NCBI GenBank assembly: GCA_905221605.1
Contig: CAJNDS010002516.1
Span: forward strand, 312,001 to 376,000
DNA from: Symbiodinium natans
Taxonomy: Eukaryota > Sar > Dinophyceae > Suessiales > Symbiodiniaceae
Length of the DNA: 64,000 bases
Direction: 5' to 3'
Part shown: piece after piece, positions 25,027 through 37,300 of the stretch
How the letters are laid out: every line of letters begins with the position of its first letter
Position numbering within the stretch: the first letter of the stretch is position 1
Translations under genes and position numbers: made by a program
Notes under the pieces: model-generated
Seen by the model: only the letters and a program-made list of their open reading frames with translations
Database searches by the model: none
Told to the model about the DNA's origin: nothing

Positions 25027-26631
25027 CATGCGCGTGGGAACCCAAGCGCAGATGCCAGCCGTGAGGAGATTCCTACCACATCCTTGGATACCATTGTGTT
25101 CGGTCAGAGTACTAGTCCGTTACGTTAAACTGCTAACCAGAGTTAGGACGGACAAAAATCGGAGACGCTCCTTTTTTATCCGGTGGGCGAAAATCCGGCG
25201 CGCGGTCGGATAGGACCTATCTTGAACTTGAACTGCCAGGATCCCCCCAAAACGTTCCAATGAAGTAATGTTCGCCGTCACTTAAACCCATCTTTCCGTC
25301 TGTTTGCTAGCCTTCGAACCCCTCCACGGTCACATCCCAAAATCAAACAACTCATACCAAAGACTCCAGCAAGTCAAGCAACTAATCCTGCAAAACTCTG
25401 CCCGGAAAGTCATGCTAACAAGTAAGACTCAAAGTTGAAGAACGGCAGGGCTGGACAACACTTGCACAACCTTCCTGTCATGCTAGAAGTGTTCCAAATC
25501 ATGCTGGCAGGTGAGTACTGGCTGAGCAAAGCAATGCAAGCGCTCTTTCCCCCAGACTTCTTCATACGGATTGATTGCGTCTGTGCACGTAAGCAGAACT
25601 AGGAGCGCCTCTGTGAAACTGCTTTTGACCAGCGCTGGCATCCCCTGTACCCGTTGCATGCCCCGCTTGACTTGAAAACTTGAACGCCGTAGCCTGCTCA
25701 AGGAATGTGAGAATTGAACTGCTGACTGCTAATCCTGGAAGTCAAGCAAAGCCGCAGCGCAAAAAAAGCGTCAGTGACTGCTGTTGTTGCCTCAGCCGAG
25801 AAGCTCAGACAACAAGGTAGGATGCAAGTTCGCAGCGCTCAAACTCCGGCGCTGCTGAGGCACACGCATGCAACTTATACATTGTCCGCTGGTGGCAGCA
25901 CGAACCCATAGCAATCAGCCCTGCGAGCGGGGCGACGGCAAAAAACCTAAGCTGAAAAGGCATCGAAACCAAGTGCTCGGCTCAGTTGTGTCGCGCAGAC
26001 TTGCTGACATCTTTTCTTCCTTCACCCAGGCCTTGTCCTGCGAAGTCACGCTGAGACGCGGAACAGGGAGGAGAGTGAGATTGTCATGCAAAGCTCTCCT
26101 TCAGACTGTATACATCAATATTGGATGCTGCGATGGTGAGCTTCTCCTTCTTTTCAATTGCCTCGAAGCCAATGGAAGTGCTCAGCAAAGGGCTCGCTGG
26201 AAAATGAAAGCTCAGTTCCGCTTCAGGACTTGTTGCCTACAAGACATGCGCACTCAAAACCTCAATCTTTGTCATCGTCCTATTGCAATCAGTTCAGACA
26301 GGATGAGCGAAGTTCGGCTTGAGGTCAACACTTCCTTCAGGTCATCCACCTGACGACGTCCACCAAAAGTGTCGAGAACCGCTCATAAACTCATAAGAAC
26401 CGCGCTGAGACAATCGAGTGGAGCTAAGGTCGCGGCGTTGGCCAAGGCTCCTTTCACTTGGAACGCATTGACTGACTCAAACTCCTTGCCATCCTCGAAC
26501 TTCAAAGGTGCTGCTTGCAATTGTCACAATTCATGCGTGGGTTCTTTTCAACGTTCCGAAAAAATCAACTCCGCAGTTCTGTCTTCCAGAACGCCGTGCG
26601 TTAAACATGGACATGATATGCATGCATCGGA

Positions 26632-27060
26632 ATCCTCCTTGGGCCTCAGCTTTTCCGTGACCGTCCGATCCTGCAAGTCGGGTGGGTCAAAACTGTGGCA
26701 GACATCAACTGACAGCAAACTTGCAGAAACACTCCCAGCAAAGAACAGCCAAAAACTGCCAGCCTCCCGCCCCTCCCCTCCCCCACGATCAGACGTGTGC
26801 CACTATGGGCATGCCGCATGCTCCGCCCCTCTCGACGAGCGTCCGAGACACACTGGAGCTCCGATCCCAACAGGTGCCCCGTTCAGCTGAATGCTACTGA
26901 TGCTCTCGGTCAGCCTTGCGCTCCAATTACCGGCACTTGCTCTCACACAGCAGAGTCCTTGCGGATCAGCTCCCGCACCCAGACGGCGGATAACGTTGAG
27001 GTCGTGCCTGCAGAGCCTCGCAGAACGCGAAAGGTTGGTATTTCACCTGGAGCAACGGTC
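26632..27060. repeat. diverged partial third copy of the tandem unit
   Basis: Aligns with the first ~430 bp of the unit (for example 22921 onward) but with many substitutions and several small indels. Similarity fades after about 27050, before the position of the 343-aa ORF, which is absent here. Confidence 0.85.
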
Positions 27061-27449
27061 TCAAACATTCTCAAACCTTGCAACTCTTGTGCCTGCAGAT
27101 CCGGCAGATGGGCCTCACAGGGTGCTAACAGACGCAACGCAGCCGAGAATTGCAGATCAAACCAGAGAAAAGGAGTCCGAAGAGGCACACATCATGACAT
27201 GTGCTTGTAGAAAACGGGCAGCCTCACACATACATCTGCAACCATGCCCTTCTTGGGATACATGAGGCGCACGAAACTCTGCAAAGCGACAGACACATGG
27301 CACCTGACTGCAAAGAAGTCAGCGGAAGAAGCTGCCCCTCAATGCCATTTCTCATCTGCGTCAATCGTCTTGGAACAGAATCTCGCGGCACGGTGACCTG
27401 CAAGTGCCGACTGCGAACGACAATCGTCCGCCATCCACTACCTCAATGC
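27061..27449. other. no supported gene
   Basis: Short frames only, between the diverged third repeat copy and the 3' end of the Crinkler-like gene. Confidence 0.3.
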
Positions 27450-28847
27450 TCAGATCAACTCTTGTGTAAATGCTGATGGCACCCCAGCTCTGAGACGCTG
27501 GCTTCTGCACGGAAAGCAGTAGAGGACGTTGTCAAGCAGCTGTTCAGGACAGCAGCTGCATATGTACACGACGCGGTAGTCGTCTAAGCCTTGCGAATGT
27601 ACATCATACTGTCCATCCATCAGGAATCTGTCCGCATGTTTCTGAACACTTTCGCCACTGCCCTCGATGGCAATCTCGATGGCCAGACGCATGCCACTAA
27701 CAAATATTACAAAGTCAATGGAAGGTGGCCTACCCTTGCGTCCCTTGCGAAGGGGATACTCTCGCAACACGGCATGAACACCGAGAGAGCAAAACATTGC
27801 GTAGGCGTCAGCTTGGACATCTGCTTCATTCAGCAAGCCCGCAGGCTTGCCGCTGGGCACGAGACCCTTCATCAGCGTTTGCGACTGAAGCCCAATAAGG
27901 GCGTTGATGCAAAGCTCGTCTGTATTCCAATCTTGCTGGCATGGCGTCCACAGTTACTCAGCTTGCCAACTCGTGGAAAATGTAAATTTCAAATCGCCCT
28001 TTCCTGACCTCTTGTCTTGGTTTGGCAACTTGACAAGGGATTCGCCGCTCTCTTCAGGCAGCAACACGGTCCTGAGGTATCCGAACCGCACTGCATCCGA
28101 CAATGCTTCATTGCTCTTGCTTGCTCGGTCAAAGAGAACCTCACCTTGAGCCAGAAGGGTCTTGGCGAGCTGTTGACGGTCGGAGCCTTCAATCCAACCT
28201 CCATTGTTGCCATAGACGACACGGTTCGAAGAAGCGTCAATATCTAACCAAGGCAAGACACCATTATTCTGCTTGACTGCGCACAGGTAAGCGACAAGCA
28301 GGCCCACATGGCGGTCACAAAAATCAAAAACTCGTTTAGAAAATGTGCTCTTGTCACCGACGTCGACTTCGGCAATTGCACGCTCAACCCAAGCTGCCAC
28401 GTTGGTGTCATCCATGACTGGTCCATTGAACCAGAATCGGTGAGGGTCAAGTGACTCTGGGCTCATGCCCCATTCTAGGCTGCTGGGCCTCTGCGTTGTC
28501 AGCAGGACATACTTCAAGTGGGTCCGGAGCGGCATTTTCAGTTCGTCTGCGAATGTACCGTGTGCGAAGGCACGGTGTGCCTCATCAACAAAGAAGATAG
28601 TGCTCTGTTTGGTAGAAAAGTCAATGTCTTCCACACAACGGCAATACTTAACCGTATGACCTTGTGAGTTTATCTCAACCCCAGTGTTGGCATAAAACTC
28701 ATCTCGCCGACCGAGCGAGCTCTTCCCACTTTGGCAAAGTCCCATAACGTAGGCTTTACCATGCTGAACCGCATACTCGCAAAGTGTCTTGATCGCGCCC
28801 GTCGGCTCCAAAATGCTGTCCCACGCCTCGTGACTTCCCACAGCCAT
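27450..28847 (-). pseudogene. Crinkler-type P-loop NTPase plus restriction-endonuclease-like domain, one internal stop
   Basis: Two minus-strand segments in the same frame, 28847-27954 and 27872-27450, separated by a TAA at 27954-27956. The first (297 codons) has a Walker A motif (GLCQSGKSS, about residue 36) and a Walker B/DEAH-like motif (IFFVDEAHRA, about residue 85). The second has IDFVIFVSGMRLAIEIAIEG and HADRFLMDGQY, resembling the restriction-endonuclease-like (PD-D/ExK) domain that follows such NTPases in Crinkler/CR effectors of oomycetes, fungi and many protists. Those are described as nuclear-acting effector or conflict proteins derived from transposon-type enzymes. Coding-like sequence (AGKPQPILQSS) also precedes the first ATG, with a TAG just upstream, so the N-terminus may be lost or lie in another exon. 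The stop may be real decay or an assembly error. Confidence 0.6.
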
Positions 28848-31029
28848 GGAGCTTTGCAGGATGGGCTGCGGCTTTCCAGCAGTCGCCTACAGGAACTGTT
28901 TCTGTTGCTTCCCCACTTGATTTATTGTCCTAGAATCCTAGAGAGGGGGCAGAACAAGTCGAGTGTCAAACTTCAAACATCACAATCAAAACCAGTCTGC
29001 GGAAACACAAAACATGCATACCGGCCATGTCCTGTGCTGCAGGCTGAGCCGGCGTATGAGGACGTGCAGAAAAATGCCGATTCAAACGCGGAGGCTCCTG
29101 CACGCAGGCTGTCAGCACAAGGTTTGGCGTGTTCCCCGACAGTTCGCAATTCTATCGACAAATGTTCCAAACGTGTAACTGGACCTTGAACTTCTGCCAC
29201 GTCCACGCCAGCGGCCGCGCAATAGCCTGACAACGTGCGCGAAACATGTTTAAACCGCTTGCCGTATAAACACAGTATGTGGCTTGGCACCTGCCGGCTT
29301 ATGTCAATGAATGTTGTGATCTCGAACGGCCAAGGCACAAAACCAGCACGGACATAGCTCTGCAGTGTCAGCATTCTGGCGTTCTGCAAGGCCATTTTCT
29401 CGTACCGGCAAAGCTGAACACAAACTCTGGCTGATCACATGCCGTAGTCAGTTCTTGCACATGCACAGCATTGCTTCTCACAAAACTCAACCAAACCTGA
29501 GCAGCAATGGCAAACGGTGTCGTATCAACGGTGGCAACCGGGCAGCTGTGCTTAGTGGGCTCGAAGGAGCACAAACTAGCAACAATGATTTTGCACATTC
29601 AGCAAAACTGTCGCGTATTTGTCGTAAAGCTACGTCAATATCAAAAATCCAGCGCAACAGAAGGTGCATGCACCAAAATCCAGGCAACTTTCTTACCCCG
29701 AATTTGCCATCATTGCGGCTGCATCAGTCACACCGGATGCGGTTGGTTTGCACCTTTCCGATCCACCTGATGGAACCAACTTTTTCGGCAGGAGTGACCC
29801 GCAGTAACCTGTGCAGACCTGCAATGAGGAAATCCAAAAATTGGAAACATAGATTTTTCGTAAAAAGATTTGCCGGTGCGGCGTCAGAACTCTACCATTT
29901 GAATCTTCACAACGTGCTTCAGATGAAATCATCCTAATGAGCGAGCTCGGATCATCGCGATGTCGGACAGAGGAGATGTGAGAATGAACCCGAAGCAACA
30001 CAGTGTGAATGCGGATGAACTTCATCGTAGTGACCCGCAGTGATCACTACGCGTGTCTGGACACTGAGATACAGCGCAAGGCACGAGCGAAAAAACGATT
30101 GGCACGCTGTTCGAATTTGCTCGAATGACGGTTTTTCACATTTTTGACGCGCAACATCTGAAACACAGCAGCGGCTGAACTTTCTTTTTTGACTTAGCCA
30201 AAGCCAGTCGTCCGCTTGACTCTTTTACACACAGGTGAAAACGGCGCTGCCACGTGTTCTCCAGGCAAACAAAGTCAAATCTCAGTGCTCGGGACCTACA
30301 ACACTTGCACCTATAGCAAGCACAATCACTCCCACAGCTTCCCACCCAGCACCAACCACATTCCCCACAACTCAAGCACTTCAAAGCGGCTCCTGCTTGC
30401 AAGCACCGCCCCGAAGTGACGTCTGCAACAAGAGGCTGTTGTGGTGAACAGAGGCTGTAGTGACATGGAGTGACGTTGCAGCGACGTTGTAGTGACCAAC
30501 CATGCTGCAGAAGACTGTGGTGATGGCATGACTGCAAAAGACTAGTGACATTGTAGTGACATTGGAGTGTTGAGTCGACCCGCACTTTTTCACATTGCAG
30601 GTTTCAGCAGCACTTTTCAAGTTTTTGGGTTGGGTTTATTTCATTGTAAGGCATTAACAGGTGGTTGTTCAGCTCTCCGGTCTCGAAAGAACTTTTTCAA
30701 TTTGAGTTCCTAAAATCTTTCTTGTTTGTTTTACATTCCGTCTGACTTACAAGATGCACGCAAGACTGAAAAAATGTCTAAGTTGCAGACTTGCAATGTG
30801 GCCATCCAGTTTGATACTTTTGTATTTTGTTTGTCCAAAATTGAGATTTCAAATTTGTTTGAATCAGATTTGATTTTTTGGACCGTGTGTGAAGTTTTAA
30901 GTTGTATTTTGTATGAATGGCACCCTGAGTCTCAGCCAAAAAGCAGGAAACTGCTGCAGCAAATCTTGACTAGTTTGGCTGATTCATCTTCTTTTGTCAA
31001 AGTCACAGGGGATTGTAGTTGATATGGGG
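28848..31029. other. no firmly supported gene
   Basis: Several open frames of 70-190 codons on both strands, none recognised. A 140-codon minus-strand frame (28973-29395) has balanced composition and could be an exon, but nothing supports it further. Bases 30420-30570 contain GTAGTGAC-type repeats of the family seen at 16-17 and 50-51 kb. 30640-30930 is T-rich. Confidence 0.3.
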
Positions 31030-31790
31030 TGGGAGACATTGTTGTGGTTTTTGTTGTGGTTGTTGTGGTTGTGGTTGTTGTGTTGTTGTGGTTGTTGAGG
31101 TCTTTGTTGGTGGTTGTGGTTGTTGTGGTTGTTGTGGTTGTTGTGGTTGTTGTGGTTGTTGTGGTTGTTGTGGTTGTTGTGGTTGTTGTGGTTGTTGTGG
31201 TTGTTGTGGTTGTTGTGTGTTGTGGTTGTTGTGGTTGTTGTGGTTGTTGTGGTGGTTGTGGTTGTTGTGGTTGTTGTGGTTGTTGTGGTTGTTGTGGTTG
31301 TTGTGGTTGTTGTTTGGTTGTTGTGGTTGTTGTGTGTTGTTGTGGTTGTTGTGGTTGTTGTGGTTGTTGTGGTTGTGTGTGGTTGGTGTGGTTGGTTGTT
31401 GGTGTGGTTGTGTGGTTGTGTGGTTGTTGTTGTTGTGGTTGTTGTGGTTGTTGTGTTGTGGTTGTGGTTGTGGTTGTGTGGTTGTTGTTGTTGTTGTTGT
31501 TGTGTTGTTGTTGTTGTGTTGTTGTTGCTTTGTTGTTGTGTTGTTGTGGTTGTGTTGTTGTTGTTGTGTGTTGCTTGTTGTGGTTGTGTGGTTGTTGTGG
31601 TTGTTGTGGTTGTTGTGGTTGTTGTGGTTGTTGTGGTTGTTGTGGTTGTTGTGGTTGTTGTGGTTGTTGTGGTTGTTGTGGTTGTTGTGGTTGTTGTGGT
31701 TGTTGTGGTTGTTGTGGTTGTTGTGGTTGTTGTGGTTGTTGTGGTGGTTGTGGTTGTTGTGGTTGGATGTTGTGGCGGTAGTTGTGTTTT
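31030..31790. repeat. (TGGTTGTTG)n satellite, about 760 bp
   Basis: Nine-base unit on the plus strand, regular at 31100-31310 and 31585-31745 and interrupted in between by TTG and TGTGG variants. Long Val/Cys/Leu or Asn/His/Thr/Gln frames across it are artefacts of the repeat. Confidence 0.95.
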
Positions 31791-32520
31791 TGTGGCGTTG
31801 CGAATTTTCTTTCACATTGCTCTGGTTGTCTCAGACAACGAGCAGTTTCCAACACTTGCACTGCACATGGAGCTACTTCCCACCTTCGCCTCCACAGAAC
31901 TGAAGCTCGACGATGATCTCATCTTTATACAGAACACGCATCTAGGCCAGCAAGGGGTAAAGCTCCAGTTTCTTCAATCGTCGGTTGTCTCCAGCGTGTG
32001 GATCGTCAAAGATCGTTTCTGCGGATCGCACAAAGAGAATGCCCAAGTTAAAGGAGAAAATCAGCTGAACATCTTGCGACGCATCTCCTTGCCAGTAGTC
32101 CTCTGCAGTCGCCGTGCCGATGGTCGTAGTTTCGGCAGCCACAGTAGCAGCTAGCGAAGCGAACATGAAGATAGAACGTGACATTCCGGATGGAGTGAAG
32201 GCCTGTTGTAGAACGTACCTGTCTTTGGGCGAACTGCGAGAGAACATGTCACAAGAGGGAGCCAAAGCAGCTCCACATTAGGTTACGCTGCGAGACACTG
32301 CAGCACCAGTACACCGCCAGACAATTAGGGAACAAAAACCCAAAACGAGACTGGCATGGCGACGTCGATTCTGGCGACACTCAAGCCATGGGTCCCATGT
32401 AGACTTTCAAACCAGGCAATCGGGCACGGGGCTGAGATTGGAGCAAACACTGTGCCCGGCGCTGCCTCACCTTCGCTTGCTGTCATTGCGGACAGGCTGT
32501 CGGTACCAGACGCGTGGAGC
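31791..32520. other. no firmly supported gene; one doubtful secreted exon
   Basis: A minus-strand frame starting with ATG at 32184 and open to 31942 begins MSRSIFMFASLAATVAAETT, which looks like a signal peptide with cleavage site, followed by about 60 ordinary residues. It could be a first exon. Nothing else recognised. Confidence 0.25.
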
Positions 32521-32567
32521 TGGCTGTTGCTGTTGCGTTGCTGTTGCCATTGCTATTGCTATTGCTA

Positions 32568-32606
<39 letters not shown>

Positions 32607-32652
32607 TTGTTGTTGTTGTTGTTGTTGTGGTTGTTGTGGTTGTTGTGGAAGC
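32521..32652. repeat. TTGCTR/TTG/TGGTTG microsatellite
   Basis: Starts as (TTGCTR)n, becomes (TTG)n and ends as TGGTTGTTGTGGTTGTTGTG. It lies just upstream of the giant LINE-like element; related TGGTTG repeats lie just beyond its other end at about 49812-49880. Confidence 0.9.
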
Positions 32653-32974
32653 ACTACCAGCTCAAGCCGCCCGCGCATGGCAGCTGTCGAACCGGCCAAG
32701 GCCCCGAACTTCATCTCTTTAACAGTTTTCGGGGCCCTCTAACATCTAAGGCTTTCTAGCTCTCGCCAGCTGATGGTCACTTTGAGGCATTAGCCTCAAG
32801 CGTTTGAGATTCCGCCGCAGACAGCATAACCACGTGCTGGCCCGGTCCCAATTCCGGGGGGAGAAATAGGATCGTCCTAGACTGCATCCATCACTCCTAA
32901 GTGTGAGGGTTCTCGTCTTTCCGCAGGACGAGGGGAGTCTGACCGTGCCTCGGCACTTCAGGCAAAACAAGCGG

Positions 32975-34285
32975 ATGGCAGAGGGTAGAATTCGTAAACT
33001 TTCCTATCGTCGGGCCTGTCACCGAGCCTTAAGGGACGGTTGCGCAGTACCATATCGCGAGATCAATTTGCCTCTAAGCCAGGCACAGGCAAGCGCAGGC
33101 ATAGCTGCACCCAGTGTAATCCATGAGACACAAGAAAAAATGCATGCCCAATTAGTACCGCAGCTCCCTCTCAGGCAGCCGCGAAGGCGTCACCCTAGAG
33201 GCGGTCGTGAAGCCAAACCACTGCGAGTTTTCTCGTGGAACGCAGGTGGATTAAGCCAACAATTGTGGGCAGAGTTCAAAGAGTGGCTGCAACACCAGCA
33301 GGACCTAGATGTTATCTTTATCCAGGAAACCCACTGGACCACCTCCTCCCAATTCAAAGTGCATGGCTGGACAGCCGTTTCAGGCGGTCTGCCGGATGAA
33401 GAGCTCGTGAGGTCTCCTCCCGCTCAAACATCCCAGTCGCCTGAACAGCCAAAGCACAGGCGCTCGGCAGGTGTTCTCACTCTACTATCGCCAAGCATAG
33501 ACTCTGCAACACTGCGCTGGCAGGATCTACACCCAGGCCGCGCTCAAGAGGTTCACTGCGAAGTCCGAGGCCAGCCAGTGCTCCTGCTAAACTGCTATCA
33601 GTACACCAAGCAGCGAGGCATGACGGAGCAAGATCACTATGCCACCCAGAGCAAAGTTCTCTCCTCCCTAAGCAGGTCCCTTTCTAACTTGTCACAAAGA
33701 ACTGTTCCGGTGCTAGCGGGGGACTTCAACTCTTCCCTAAAACCAAATCCCCCCTTTGTAGGGGGAGTGGTGCCAGCAGGATCTTCCCAGCAGAAACCAG
33801 TTCAGAAGCAGTTCCAGAAGTTTCTCCAGCGAAACTCCCTAGTTGCGCTTAACACATGGCAGGGGCGCAAGGCAAACACCTTCACCTCGCCACAGGGCAG
33901 CTCTCAGATTGATTTCATCTTAACTACCAAATTTTACGCTGCTCAGCTAGCCCGGAAAGTGTGTGTCCTCAAGGACTTTAACCTGGGAGCATGGCGGAAA
34001 GGAGGCAAACACACGCCACTCCGGACGGCAATACCTTTGAAGAAGGTCTGGAGACACCCGTTCTCGACCCAAACTGCGCCAGCAGTCCCTTCCAAACAAA
34101 AGTCTATACTGGCCCAACATGTGAGACAAAACACTCCTCTGGCTCAAACCCTGCGTGACCAAGTTGCACAGGAAGTCGACAAACTCCGAGCGCAGAAAAA
34201 TGGAAAGCCTCTCCACCCTGACGCGAGGTCAACGAGCTCCTTCTCGAACACGCCAAGACCTTCCGGCCGAATGACCCAGAAGTAA
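32975..34285 (+). CDS. LINE APE-type endonuclease (N-terminal part of the EN-RT protein)
   Basis: From the first ATG at 32975 (open upstream to about 32903). Residues 1-75 are basic. The exonuclease-endonuclease-phosphatase fold follows: SWNAGG (~88), IFIQETHW (~116-123), VPVLAGDFNSS (~245-253) and SSQIDFIL (~309-316), carrying the Asn, Glu, Asp-x-Asn and Asp residues expected of LINE endonucleases. The enzyme nicks target DNA to prime reverse transcription. The frame ends at 34285, but protein-like sequence continues in the next frame from about 34222 (REVNELLLEHAKTF) into the RT ORF, so EN and RT are one protein split by an apparent one-base loss between 34219 and 34285. One intercistronic-type motif copy lies inside at 33404-33422. 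Confidence 0.85.
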   Translation: MAEGRIRKLSYRRACHRALRDGCAVPYREINLPLSQAQASAGIAAPSVIHETQEKMHAQLVPQLPLRQPRRRHPRGGREAKPLRVFSWNAGGLSQQLWAEFKEWLQHQQDLDVIFIQETHWTTSSQFKVHGWTAVSGGLPDEELVRSPPAQTSQSPEQPKHRRSAGVLTLLSPSIDSATLRWQDLHPGRAQEVHCEVRGQPVLLLNCYQYTKQRGMTEQDHYATQSKVLSSLSRSLSNLSQRTVPVLAGDFNSSLKPNPPFVGGVVPAGSSQQKPVQKQFQKFLQRNSLVALNTWQGRKANTFTSPQGSSQIDFILTTKFYAAQLARKVCVLKDFNLGAWRKGGKHTPLRTAIPLKKVWRHPFSTQTAPAVPSKQKSILAQHVRQNTPLAQTLRDQVAQEVDKLRAQKNGKPLHPDARSTSSFSNTPRPSGRMTQK

Positions 34286-34389
34286 GCCGAGCAGATGCAG
34301 TCCCAACAGCCCAGCCTCTGTGGCGACTTCATAACCATCGACAGACTGCACTACGGAACCTCAGACGGGAGGCTGACGTCATAAATAAG

Positions 34390-37300
34390 ATGGCTCGTAC
34401 CGAGCACTTTAAACAGGCTCAGCGCTCCCTAGAAGAGGCAGCCAAGGCACATGCCAACCAGATCAAGACCCAGGCCCGAGAAAGGACTCACCGCACTCTA
34501 ACAGAGATTTCTGAGAAAGTCAAAAGGGATCCACATGCAGCATATCGCTCCTTAAAGCATGTAGCTCCTTGGTCTCCTGCACCTAGAGTCTGCCTCAGAT
34601 CCCCATGTGGCCGCATTCTCACTGAGTCAGAGGGGTTGGCGGAGCTAAAGAGACATAGTCTTTCCATCTTTTCCTCGCATCCCCCCCTAGCCAGCGATGC
34701 AGGCCAAGCCTTACCCAGGCTGGACAGAAGCAGTCTGTCAAAAGGCATCGCCTCTATAAAGCCGGAAAAGGCAGTACCACAAGGTTCTGCCCCAGCATCA
34801 ATGTATCGCCTTTGTGCTTCAACAGTGGCAAATAACTACTGCGACTACCTGGAGGCAGTGCCTCCGCCTCCCGCTCTGCCTCCTCCGGCGTGCGAGGTCA
34901 CCTCCTGCCAAGGGACGAGCGAGCCTCAGCCTAGCACAACACCAAATCTGACCGAGCTGCCCTCGCTGCCTACTACGGCCAAGTCAGCAGACCTTAGCTT
35001 CATACCCAAGCCCTCTAAGCCTGCCTCTAAACCGGAAAACCTACGACCGCTAGGCATCATCAGACCAGACGGAAAAGGCATAGCCTCTGAGGCTAGGAGA
35101 CGGCTAGACCCCCTCTTTAAAAAGGCTCACTATGCCTCCCCCCAGTTTGCCTACATTCCAGGACGCGGGATAGCCGACGGTCATGCTAGGCGTGTCCGTG
35201 CCATGCTTCGCTCCCGAGCACCAGACAGGTTCTGCACTCCCAAGGGCAGGAAGGGACGGCCAGATCTGATCGGAGGCTTCACCTTCTCACTAGACCTTTC
35301 TCAAGCTTTTGACAAAACTAGCAGAGAAGCTCTTTTACGCTCACTTATAACCTACGGAGCCTCACCAGAGGACGTTGAACTAGTGGCATCGCTTCATAGG
35401 GAAGCCCAGTATAACTTGCGGTATGGCAGAAGCCAGGACACGGTAACCTCAACCAGAGGTATCAAGCAGGGCTGCAAGCTGGCCCCCTCGCTTTTCTCCC
35501 TGGTCATAACGGAGGCGTTCCGGCTTATGGCAACCCACATAGGGTTCCCTCCCATACAGCAGTTTCTCACAGGATTTGCGGACGATCTCGTCATTCACCG
35601 GGACATCCACAACTGGTCCGACCTCTACGCAGCTCATGACATGGTAAGACTGTTACTGCACTATCTGCAAGAAGCCGGACTAGAGGTCAACTATGCAAAG
35701 TGCAACATTATGGTCAAATTGGCAGGTCGCCACGCACAGCAGGCCAAGAAGCTCTTCAAATCCCAGGAGCTGCGCTCGGGCCGGAAAGTTACAGTTTGGA
35801 ACATAGATGCCCCAAAACAGCCTAGGCGGCCAGTTCTAATGTCAAACTCCTCTGTTCTTCCCCCACTTCCCTCCCTTCCTTCCTTCGAGCTGGTAGACTC
35901 CTTTAAGTATCTTGGGGTCATGGTCAGCTACTCAAACCCGGAGGATCTCACTTTCTCCTTAAGACAAGAGAGAGCGGCGAAGAAAAAGCAGACGGTGCGC
36001 AAATTCATCCACAATAAGCGCAACACAAAAACTGCATCCAGGCTGCTAGTCTGGAGGGCCACCGTCTGGTCCACGGCCACCTTTGGGCTTGAATCTGTTG
36101 GCCTTTCAGGAAGGCGGGCACGGGCTCTTCGCTCATGGCATGCCAGACAGGTGAGAGCGGTAACACACAACCCTGTGCATAAGACTCGAGAAACCACTGT
36201 AGCCCTCTTCACACGTCTTAAGCTAGTTCCTCCTATTCAGCAGCTTCATGATCGCTCAGCGCAGCGTCTAGACTCCCTTCGCAAGCGCCAGCGCGCAGCT
36301 TCAGCGAGTGAGGTCACCTCCTGCTCAACATCCACGTTGGCCAACACGTGTTCTTTGCCCTCTACTCAGCCCGGCGCCTGGCCTAACGAAGAAAACCTAA
36401 CCATTCCTTCCACTCTGCAAACGGCGGAGGATCTTGTAGCCTCTTATCGCAAGCTGCTCACGGAGGTCGACAACGACCCCTCTCCGGACGTACCCATGCA
36501 TGCCTGTTGTGGCAAGGTCTTTCGCACTGCGGCAGGTTTGAGAACACACCGGACGGTCAAGCACCCGGCTCCTACCCTGCCACCTCTTGAATTCTCACGC
36601 CTAAAGCACTCCGTGGGAGGCATGCCTCAATGCTCTAACTGCCAGACGAAGTTCAAAAACTGGCATAATCTACAGCAACACGTTGAGCGCAGAGTCTGCA
36701 GACAGGACGGCTTTAAGCTTTCTCGACCTGCGGCAGCCACCCTGGCGAACGAGGTTCATCCCAAGGCGAGTGAGGTTTCCTCCAGCCAGGAGATTGAGCC
36801 TTCATCAGACCAGCGGGCTGCAGCTGCACCCTCGGTCCAGCTTACCTTGCAGCTAGACACAGCGCCGCTGACCTCGCGCATGTGTACTGAATTGCTGCAG
36901 CAGGCCGGAGGACAGACCTTCCTTGAGCTCATCACTGGCAACCTCGGCCGGCAGCTTACCAGAACCTGCCTGCTCTGCGACTCATGGATAGCCTCCACGA
37001 CAAAAATAGCCTTCCACCTCACAAAAAAACACGGAGCAGAATGGGATTCTTACAAAGCCTCAGCAGGGAATAACACCTCTAAGATGTACGCGCTAACCCG
37101 CCTGTCCCCCTGCCCTGCCTGCGGGGTGAAGGTGGAGAGCGTTCCCAGACATACAAAGCAGTGCCCAGTCATTCAGCAATTGCAGCTCTTCTTCTTCCTG
37201 CACCCTGAGGCCCCTCTCTCCAGATCCCATTCAAATCTCCCACAAACTCAGATTTCACACCTTTCACCGAATAATACTGAGACTGGGGCGCCTCTATCTG

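Larger units (their letters stand above)
22871..26631. repeat. 3761 bp tandem unit, copy 2
   Basis: Head-to-tail copy of 19110-22870. Its right-hand neighbour begins again with the same ATCCTCCTTGGGCCTCAGCT sequence but is diverged, so the array has two near-identical units and a third partial, older one. Unequal exchange between homologous unit starts is the simplest origin. Confidence 0.95.

Noticed and set aside
30932-32154. Asn/His/Thr/Gln-rich and Val/Cys/Leu-rich ORFs of 250-346 codons
   Set aside because: Artefacts of the TGGTTGTTG repeat; no non-repeat protein sequence of note.
34180-34285. Programmed -1 frameshift joining EN and RT at an AAAAAT run near 34196
   Set aside because: The new frame would meet a TGA at 34219, so the break must lie after it, where no slippery heptamer is seen.
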